Shown here one piece after another: positions 1 through 4,068 of a stretch of DNA of 5,817 nt. Both the position numbers and the translations under genes were made by a program. This stretch comes from a bacterium (lineage in GTDB: Bacteria > Chloroflexota > Dehalococcoidia > Tepidiformales > Tepidiformaceae), in assembly GCA_945861295.1 (NCBI GenBank), contig CAMAUF010000167.1, positions 1 to 5,817 of the forward strand, written 5' to 3'. The first letter of the stretch is position 1. Every line of letters starts with the position of its first letter. The notes beneath the pieces were generated by a model. The model had not been told where the DNA came from and did not search any database. It saw only the letters and a list, made by a program, of their open reading frames with translations.

Positions 1-159
1 TTGGAGCCGGTGCTCAACCCGGTCTGGGTCTGGCTCTTTCTCTCCGAATCGCCCGGCGGCTGGGCGCTGATCGGCGGCGCCATCATCATCACGGCTGTGG
101 TCGCCCGGACCGTGTTCGATCGCCCGAAGCCCGTCCTGGCGGCCGTCCATGCGCGCTGA
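1..159 (+). CDS. EamA/DMT-family transporter, C-terminal fragment
   Basis: Frame 1 is open from the window edge to a TGA at 157-159, giving the last 52 residues of a protein whose start lies upstream. The fragment opens with LEPVLNPVWVWLFLSE, which strongly resembles the last part of EamA-type (drug/metabolite transporter superfamily) proteins, where a Glu-Pro followed by a hydrophobic helix sits near the end of the second five-helix repeat. A short Pro-Gly-Gly turn follows, then a second hydrophobic helix at about residues 21-39 of the fragment, then a short basic tail. Such proteins are inner-membrane carriers exporting or importing small metabolites; the substrate cannot be told from this piece. 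The stop lies 11 bp inside the next gene, so the two are probably co-transcribed. The TTG at position 1 is an internal Leu codon, not a start. The family call is by recognition of the sequence pattern only. Confidence 0.8.
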   Translation: MEPVLNPVWVWLFLSESPGGWALIGGAIIITAVVARTVFDRPKPVLAAVHAR

Positions 160-835
160 GATCGACGTCGCTGGCGTTGTCGCCGCCCTTGAAGCGATGC
201 ACGGCCAGCGCCATTGGCACTGGTGGCCCGATGCCGACCCCTTCGAGGTGATCGTTGGCTCGATCCTCGTCCAGAACACGGCCTGGGAGAACGTCGAACG
301 CGCCCTCGCGAACCTCCGCGGGGCCGGCGCGCTCCAGATCAGCGTGATGGGCGCGCTCGACGCCGAAGCCTTTGAGGCGCTAATCCGGCCCAGCGGTCAA
401 TTTCGCCAGAAGGCGAAGAAGCTCCGCGCCTTCCTCGATCTTGTGAATGAGCATGGCGGCCTCGAAACGCTCGTCCGTCTGCCCGCGCCCGAACTGCGCG
501 CCGCCCTGCTCGCGACTTGGGGTATCGGCCCGGAAACGGCCGACTGCATCCTCCTCTATGCGGCGCGCCAGCCGGCGATCATCATCGACGCCTACTTGCG
601 CCGGATTTTCGCACGCCTTTGCCTCGGCCCCGGCCCGGCAGCGAGTTATACCGCATGGCAAGCCTGGCTGGCGGGCGAACTGCCGCCCGGGCGGGACGCC
701 CTCTCGCGCTTCCACGCCGAGGTCGTGCAGCATTGCAAACTCCTCTGCCGAAAGCGGCGGCCGTTGTGCGGCGAATGCGCGCTGGCCGCGACCTGTTCCT
801 GGCCAGCGGCGGACGGACCGGAGAGCGAGCGATGA
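149..835 (+). CDS. Endonuclease III-family (HhH-GPD) DNA glycosylase, probably monofunctional, with Fe-S cluster
   Basis: The 228-residue product matches the Nth/MutY/MagIII superfamily of base-excision repair glycosylases in length and motif order. Residues 33-58 carry the helix with Gln-Asn-Thr (42-44). The helix-hairpin-helix is GIGPETAD at 125-132. The catalytic Asp is D147 in IIIDAYLRRIF. A C-X6-C-X2-C-X5-C motif at Cys200, 207, 210 and 216 is the classical [4Fe-4S] loop. In bifunctional endonuclease III the hairpin carries a Lys (GxGxKTA) that forms the Schiff base; here that position is Glu129, as I recall for Helicobacter 3-methyladenine glycosylase MagIII. I infer a monofunctional glycosylase without AP-lyase activity, perhaps acting on alkylated purines; the substrate is not proven. 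The ATG at 149 overlaps the transporter end by 11 bp and has no clear ribosome site, so it probably relies on translational coupling. Its stop overlaps the next start (ATGA at 832-835). Confidence 0.9.
   Translation: MRAEIDVAGVVAALEAMHGQRHWHWWPDADPFEVIVGSILVQNTAWENVERALANLRGAGALQISVMGALDAEAFEALIRPSGQFRQKAKKLRAFLDLVNEHGGLETLVRLPAPELRAALLATWGIGPETADCILLYAARQPAIIIDAYLRRIFARLCLGPGPAASYTAWQAWLAGELPPGRDALSRFHAEVVQHCKLLCRKRRPLCGECALAATCSWPAADGPESER
820..823 (+). promoter_or_regulatory. Ribosome binding site (GGAG) for the lipoprotein-like gene
   Basis: GGAG lies 8 nt before the ATG at 832, a near-ideal Shine-Dalgarno spacing. It sits inside the end of the glycosylase gene and supports the 832 start over any earlier one. 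Confidence 0.65.
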
Positions 836-1494
836 AGGCCGCGCTGTTGTTCGTGCTGTGTATGGCCGGCCTGGTGGCCGGGCCGGGTTGCCGCGAAGAC
901 GCGGCGCCTCTGGGCATCCCGGAGGAAGGCGGCGCCGGCGTGCTCCCGGCCCCGATCCTCACAGCTGACGGCGCAATCGTCATCGGCCGCGGCCGCTGGA
1001 CCGTGCCGGCGGCGCTCTACTTTCATCAGCCGGGCTTTCACTTCGTTGTCGCCGCCACGCAAGACATCCCGATTAGTGTGCGTGTGGAGCCGGGTTGGAC
1101 GCTCGTGGTGACGCTTCAGGCGGCCCGACCGAGCCTCAGCTGCCCGTTCGACCACCCGCTCTCGGGCTGCCCGACGATCGATTGGTCGGACGACCCGGCG
1201 CGGTCCCATACCCCCGAGAGCGGCGTCTTCCGCAACACCTTGACGCTGCCCTTCGACAGCGGCGCCCGCTCGCTCGCGTTACGCGCCGGCGGCACGTTCG
1301 CAGAGACGCCCGGCGATTTCGCTGGCCCCGATGGCGCGTACACTGCGATCGGGACCGAAGCGATAGTCTGGGCCGTCCCGCTTCCGGACGGGTTCAGCGG
1401 GGGCCGCGTTTTCCGGCTGGACCTCGTGCTCACGAAGTTCCGCGGCGAGCCGGTGGACATCGTCTACGAAATTCGCGTGGAGCCGCCACCATGA
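832..1494 (+). CDS. Putative secreted or lipid-anchored protein of unknown function
   Basis: This is a 220-residue protein I do not recognise. The N-terminus has Lys2, a hydrophobic stretch (about residues 3-17) and then a Cys at position 20 followed by charged residues (CRED), which looks like a lipoprotein signal. The residues before the Cys (Ala-Gly-Pro-Gly) fit the lipobox poorly because of the Pro at -2, so either a degenerate lipoprotein or an ordinary signal peptide is possible. The mature part has many short alternating hydrophobic stretches typical of beta-rich extracellular domains, with no further membrane segment. Cys104 and Cys113, the only other cysteines beyond the signal region, are nine residues apart and could form a disulfide. 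No catalytic motif is visible. The ATG is chosen for its GGAG site 8 nt upstream and its ATGA overlap with the glycosylase stop. It overlaps the kinase gene the same way at 1491-1494, so all three are likely translated together. Confidence 0.75.
   Translation: MKAALLFVLCMAGLVAGPGCREDAAPLGIPEEGGAGVLPAPILTADGAIVIGRGRWTVPAALYFHQPGFHFVVAATQDIPISVRVEPGWTLVVTLQAARPSLSCPFDHPLSGCPTIDWSDDPARSHTPESGVFRNTLTLPFDSGARSLALRAGGTFAETPGDFAGPDGAYTAIGTEAIVWAVPLPDGFSGGRVFRLDLVLTKFRGEPVDIVYEIRVEPPP
1479..1482 (+). promoter_or_regulatory. Ribosome binding site (GGAG) for the phosphotransferase gene
   Basis: GGAG sits 8 nt before the ATG at 1491, the same spacing as the site for the preceding gene. It decides the start of the kinase, whose reading frame otherwise stays open upstream as far as 1095. 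Confidence 0.65.
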
Positions 1495-2513
1495 GTACCG
1501 CCGCTATCCCTCGTCCCCACCAGCAGGCCGTCTCGGAGACGCTGGCTCGCTTCGGCTGGACGGCGCTGGGGCAACCGGAACCCGTCCCCAACTCGTCGGC
1601 CAACGACAATTACGGGGTTGAGACGGATGCGGGCCGGCGCTTTGTCCGCATCCACCGCAAGTCGAAGACACGCCCCGAAATCGAGGCGGAGCTGAGGCTG
1701 CTGGCGTGGGCGCGTGGCCGCCTCCCCGTCATCGAACCCTTCGCGGCGGCTGATGGCCGGACCATCTTCAGTTCGTCAGGCCGGCTCGTGACCTGTTGGC
1801 CGTGGGTCGAGGGAAGTTCCATTGGCCTCGCCGAGTTCGAAACCGAGGCTGCCGCCGAACGCATGGGAGCGCTTCACGGCGAACTGGATAGCGTCCTCGC
1901 CGGATACGACGGAGTGGCCCTTCCCCGGACCCGGATGGATTGGGACACCGACCGGACCATGGGGACCCTCTCCCGGATCGACGACCTCATCCGGTATGCC
2001 GCTGTCCCGAGCGAGCTGCAGCTCGCGGTGCAACGCGATCTCCGCTTTCAGCTCACCCTCCTTGAAGGGGGCGAGGCAGTCCCGCCCTCAGAGCTCACGG
2101 GCCTTGACGTGCGGCCCGTCCACGGCGACTTCCACCGGGGCAACGTCCTCTTTAGGGCCGATGGCAGCGTGGCGGCGATCGTGGATTGGGACTCGGCCTC
2201 AGTCCAGCCGGCGCTTTACGGGCTCGTTCGAGCCTTATTCATCGTTTGTCACCTCGTCCCGGAGCGGGTCGCCGCGTACTTGCGCGCCTACTACGCGCGA
2301 AGCCCAGTCGACGCTGAGGTCGCTGGTGCAAGCGTCGAGGTCTTTTGGCAGAACGCGCTGCACAGTCCCTGGCCGTATGACCAGCGCTTCATCGAAGGGG
2401 ACCACCGGGCCGAGCGCTTTCTCGCGCCTCAGGCCGCCAACCTGCGCTGGCTCGCCGACCGCGCAAACCGTCGCCGGCTGGCGGACCAGATCCGAGCCGC
2501 GGCCGGAGCCTGA
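1491..2513 (+). CDS. Aminoglycoside phosphotransferase (APH)/SrkA-like kinase family protein
   Basis: The 340-residue protein has the protein-kinase-like fold of the APH/choline kinase/homoserine kinase II/SrkA superfamily. The catalytic loop is HGDFHRGN at 211-218, giving the base D213 and Mg-binding N218. The second metal-binding Asp is D232 in IVDWDSAS, the counterpart of the kinase DFG. In the N-lobe, RFVRIHRK (50-57) is the strand that usually carries the ATP-contacting Lys/Arg, and E65 or E67 would be the helix-C Glu. WPWVEG at 103-108 fits the hinge region. The overall pattern resembles SrkA/RdoA (YihE-like) and homoserine-kinase-like proteins more than true antibiotic kinases; the substrate could be a small alcohol or a protein Ser/Thr and is not determinable here. 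Its start overlaps the preceding stop (ATGA) with a GGAG site. The stop lies 16 bp from the end of the convergent flavin-protein gene. Confidence 0.87.
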   Translation: MSTAAIPRPHQQAVSETLARFGWTALGQPEPVPNSSANDNYGVETDAGRRFVRIHRKSKTRPEIEAELRLLAWARGRLPVIEPFAAADGRTIFSSSGRLVTCWPWVEGSSIGLAEFETEAAAERMGALHGELDSVLAGYDGVALPRTRMDWDTDRTMGTLSRIDDLIRYAAVPSELQLAVQRDLRFQLTLLEGGEAVPPSELTGLDVRPVHGDFHRGNVLFRADGSVAAIVDWDSASVQPALYGLVRALFIVCHLVPERVAAYLRAYYARSPVDAEVAGASVEVFWQNALHSPWPYDQRFIEGDHRAERFLAPQAANLRWLADRANRRRLADQIRAAAGA

Positions 2514-2544
2514 CGGCAGATTGAGGCGACTACTTCAGGCCGCG
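2498..2544. repeat. Inverted repeats across the convergent gene ends
   Basis: Two overlapping hairpin options span the two stop codons. CGCGGCC at 2498-2504 pairs with GGCCGCG at 2538-2544 (7 bp, 33-nt loop), and GCCTGA at 2508-2513 pairs with TCAGGC at 2535-2540 (6 bp, 21-nt loop). They cannot both form fully because they share bases on the right arm. There is no T-run on either side, so this is not a standard intrinsic terminator. Short GC-rich repeats also arise by chance at this base composition, so function is doubtful. Confidence 0.25.
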
Positions 2545-3108
2545 ACGGGCAAGCTCGCGTTCATAGCGGACGGCGTCCGATTCGAGCCGCTTGCCCCGGA
2601 GCTCCTCCGGCAGTGTTCCCGCCACATCCATGCCGGACTTCATGCTGTCGAAGGTGATCCATTTCTCCGGGACGACTTCGAGGACCACGCGGAGCGGCGA
2701 ATCGAGCCGCGTTTCGAACAGCGCCGCCCCGGCCGGATTGCCGGGGTTCGACTTCGCGGCGAGCGCGGGATAGAACCAGGCCTTGGTTGCGACGTCCTCG
2801 TGGATGACGGCACGACCTTTGGCCGTCGCCGACCCACGCATGACGCCCGGCGTGCGGCACGACACCGCGCTGACAGCGACCGACACCTTCGGGTTGCGCC
2901 GCATCGCCGCCGTGCGATGGCGATGGGCCGCGAACGTGATCCAGATGCGGCCATCCCGCCAGACGAACGAGTGGTAGACGCCGACCGGCCAGGAGTCCTG
3001 CGTCGCCCACATCAGGACGCATTCGCCCGCGTCGGTCATCAGTTGGTCGATCTGCTCATCGGTGTACGGGTAAATCGAGACGATTTCGTGGTTTTCGATG
3101 CCAGCCAT
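2530..3108 (-). CDS. Pyridoxamine 5'-phosphate oxidase-like FMN-binding split-barrel protein
   Basis: The 192-residue protein has the pattern of the PNPOx-like flavin-binding split barrel. After a short N-terminal helix (about 16-27) come strands VLMWATQDSWPVGV (31-44) and SFVWRDGRIWITFA (47-60), then HRHRTAAMRRNPKVSVAV (62-79), the Arg-rich stretch before an Asn-Pro-X-Val strand usually involved in flavin phosphate binding. ATAKGRAVIHED (94-105) is the next barrel strand, and FETRLDSPLRVVLEVVPEKWITFD (131-154) forms the final strands. Family members reduce or oxidise diverse substrates using FMN, F420 or heme; many are not real pyridoxamine oxidases, so only the fold is called. The C-terminal 35 residues are helical and charged. 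The ATG at 3108 is supported by GGAG 9 nt upstream. The gene converges on the kinase and diverges from the LarE gene, so it is probably a single-gene transcription unit. Confidence 0.85.
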   Translation of the reverse strand: MAGIENHEIVSIYPYTDEQIDQLMTDAGECVLMWATQDSWPVGVYHSFVWRDGRIWITFAAHRHRTAAMRRNPKVSVAVSAVSCRTPGVMRGSATAKGRAVIHEDVATKAWFYPALAAKSNPGNPAGAALFETRLDSPLRVVLEVVPEKWITFDSMKSGMDVAGTLPEELRGKRLESDAVRYERELARRGLK

Positions 3109-3117
3109 AAGGGGACG

Positions 3118-3121
3118 CTCC
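3118..3121 (-). promoter_or_regulatory. Ribosome binding site (GGAG) for the flavin split-barrel gene
   Basis: On the - strand GGAG (CTCC on the + strand) lies 9 nt before the ATG at 3108 and fixes that start. Confidence 0.6.
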
Positions 3122-3127
3122 GGTGTT

Positions 3128-3137
3128 CAGGATCCTG
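3128..3137. repeat. 10-bp perfect palindrome in the divergent intergenic region
   Basis: CAGGATCCTG is its own reverse complement and lies in the 3109-3219 gap between two divergent genes, just upstream of the flavin gene's ribosome site. It is followed by two direct copies of GCCAAG (3138-3143 and 3146-3151). A short hairpin, GGGCC (3170-3174) with GGCCC (3186-3190), and a GGCC-CTTC-GGCC element (3186-3197) occupy the rest of the gap. An operator for a dimeric regulator is possible, but a palindrome this short can occur by chance. I see no convincing -35/-10 pair for the - strand gene. Confidence 0.3.
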
Positions 3138-3206
3138 GCCAAGCCGCCAAGGCTCACCCTGCCGCACGCGGGCCTTCGCGTCAACGGCCCTTCGGCCCCA
3201 GTCGTC

Positions 3207-3212
3207 TATCAT
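3207..3212 (+). promoter_or_regulatory. Candidate -10 element for a leaderless LarE transcript
   Basis: TATCAT fits the TANNNT -10 pattern and ends 7 nt before the ATG at 3220, so transcription would begin at or next to that ATG. No ribosome binding site is visible before either ATG (3211 or 3220), and no TTGACA-like -35 box appears at the expected distance. The hexamer itself overlaps the alternative ATG at 3211. Confidence 0.35.
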
Positions 3213-3219
3213 GGCTCGA

Positions 3220-4029
3220 ATGCCTTTGGACGCGAAGTACGATGAACTGCTGGCGACGATGCGCGGCCTCGGGCCCGTGGTCGTCGCCTTCTCTGGCGGG
3301 GTTGATTCGACCTTCCTGGCCGCCATCGCCCATCAGGCCCTCGGCCCTGGCGCGCGCGCGGTCACGGGCCTTTCGCCGTCCGTCCCCGCCGCTGAACGCG
3401 AGGAAGCGGCCGCCCTCGCGGGGCAGATCGGCATCGCCCACTCCTTCGTCGAAACGCACGAGATGGAGAACCCCGAGTACGTCGCGAACTCGCCGATGCG
3501 CTGCTTCCACTGCAAGGACGAACTCTATGGCGTCCTCGCGGCCATCGCCGCGACAGCGGGCGGCGCGACGATCGTCGATGGCACGAACGCTGACGATGCC
3601 GGCGATTGGCGGCCCGGCCGCAAAGCCGCCGCGCTGCACGGCGTCCGCAGCCCGCTGCTCGATTTGGGCTGGACCAAGGACGAAATTCGCGTCACCTCGC
3701 GTGGGTTGGGCCTGCCGACCTGGGACAAACCAGCGATGGCCTGCCTCGCCAGCCGCATCCCGCATGGCACGCCGGTGACCGTCGATGCGCTCGACCAGGT
3801 GGGCGCGGCCGAGGCGGTGCTGCGCTCGCTGGGGCTGCGTCAGGTGCGCGTCCGCCATCACGGCGACGTGGCGCGGATCGAGACGGACGCGGACGGCATG
3901 GCGCTCGCGTTCTCGCCCGAGAACCGCGACCGCGTGGTCAGCCGCTTGCGCAACCTCGGCTTCAAGCACGTGGCGCTCGACCTCGCGGGCTACCAGCAGG
4001 GCAGCATGAACGTGGCCGCGCGGCAGTAG
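3220..4029 (+). CDS. larE: LarE-type ATP-dependent sacrificial sulfur transferase
   Basis: The 269-residue protein matches LarE in length and motif order. The ATP-pyrophosphatase P-loop is SGGVDST at 25-31. RCFHCKDELY (94-103) carries Cys95 and Cys98. DGTNADD (120-126) follows, and WDKPAMACLASRIPHGTPVT (168-187) contains Cys175, matching the Cys176 sulfur donor of Lactiplantibacillus LarE. Arg210 and Arg212 match the conserved basic pair near that active site. LarE adenylates pyridinium-3,5-biscarboxylate mononucleotide and transfers sulfur to it, a step in making the nickel-pincer cofactor of lactate racemase and related enzymes. The three Cys (95, 98, 175) suggest the version reported to hold a [4Fe-4S] cluster and reuse external sulfide, rather than the self-sacrificing single-Cys type; that part is inference. 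LarB and LarC are not in the window. An ATG at 3211 would add three residues; 3220 is preferred because of the -10-like hexamer before it. Confidence 0.9.
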   Translation: MPLDAKYDELLATMRGLGPVVVAFSGGVDSTFLAAIAHQALGPGARAVTGLSPSVPAAEREEAAALAGQIGIAHSFVETHEMENPEYVANSPMRCFHCKDELYGVLAAIAATAGGATIVDGTNADDAGDWRPGRKAAALHGVRSPLLDLGWTKDEIRVTSRGLGLPTWDKPAMACLASRIPHGTPVTVDALDQVGAAEAVLRSLGLRQVRVRHHGDVARIETDADGMALAFSPENRDRVVSRLRNLGFKHVALDLAGYQQGSMNVAARQ

Positions 4030-4054
4030 TCCACGGGGTAAAGAGCAACCAGCG

Positions 4055-4060
4055 TATGAT
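4055..4060 (+). promoter_or_regulatory. Candidate -10 element for a leaderless CoA-transferase transcript
   Basis: TATGAT differs from the consensus TATAAT at one base and ends 8 nt before the ATG at 4069, placing the expected transcription start at or 1-2 nt before the start codon. No good ribosome site precedes the ATG, and the two ATGs inside and just after the hexamer (4056, 4059) are out of frame with the gene. A matching -35 box is not evident. Confidence 0.4.
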
Positions 4061-4068
4061 GCGCGCCC

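Noticed and set aside
517..831. Long upstream extension of the exported protein's frame, starting inside the glycosylase gene
   Set aside because: The glycosylase frame is supported by conserved motifs over this region, and the GGAG site plus signal-like N-terminus place the true start at 832.
1095..1490. Upstream extension of the kinase frame
   Set aside because: The extension is Arg/Pro-rich out-of-frame translation of the preceding gene; the kinase start at 1491 has its own GGAG site and an ATGA overlap.
1491..2513. Antibiotic-resistance aminoglycoside kinase
   Set aside because: The fold and catalytic motifs are shared by many metabolic and protein kinases of this superfamily; the sequence looks closer to SrkA/homoserine-kinase-like members and no resistance-gene context or mobile element is present.
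2498..2544. Bidirectional intrinsic terminator between the convergent genes
   Set aside because: Stems of 6-7 bp exist, but loops are long and there is no T-run on either strand, so I list it only as a weak repeat.
1822..3219. Very long open + frame leading into LarE
   Set aside because: It reads across the kinase in the wrong frame and antisense to the flavin protein. LarE homology begins only at about 3220. Long stop-free shadows are expected at this GC content.
3181..3969. 262-codon open frame on the - strand opposite LarE
   Set aside because: The sense strand has the full set of LarE motifs; the antisense product is Arg-rich, low in recognisable motifs, and typical of GC-rich shadow frames.
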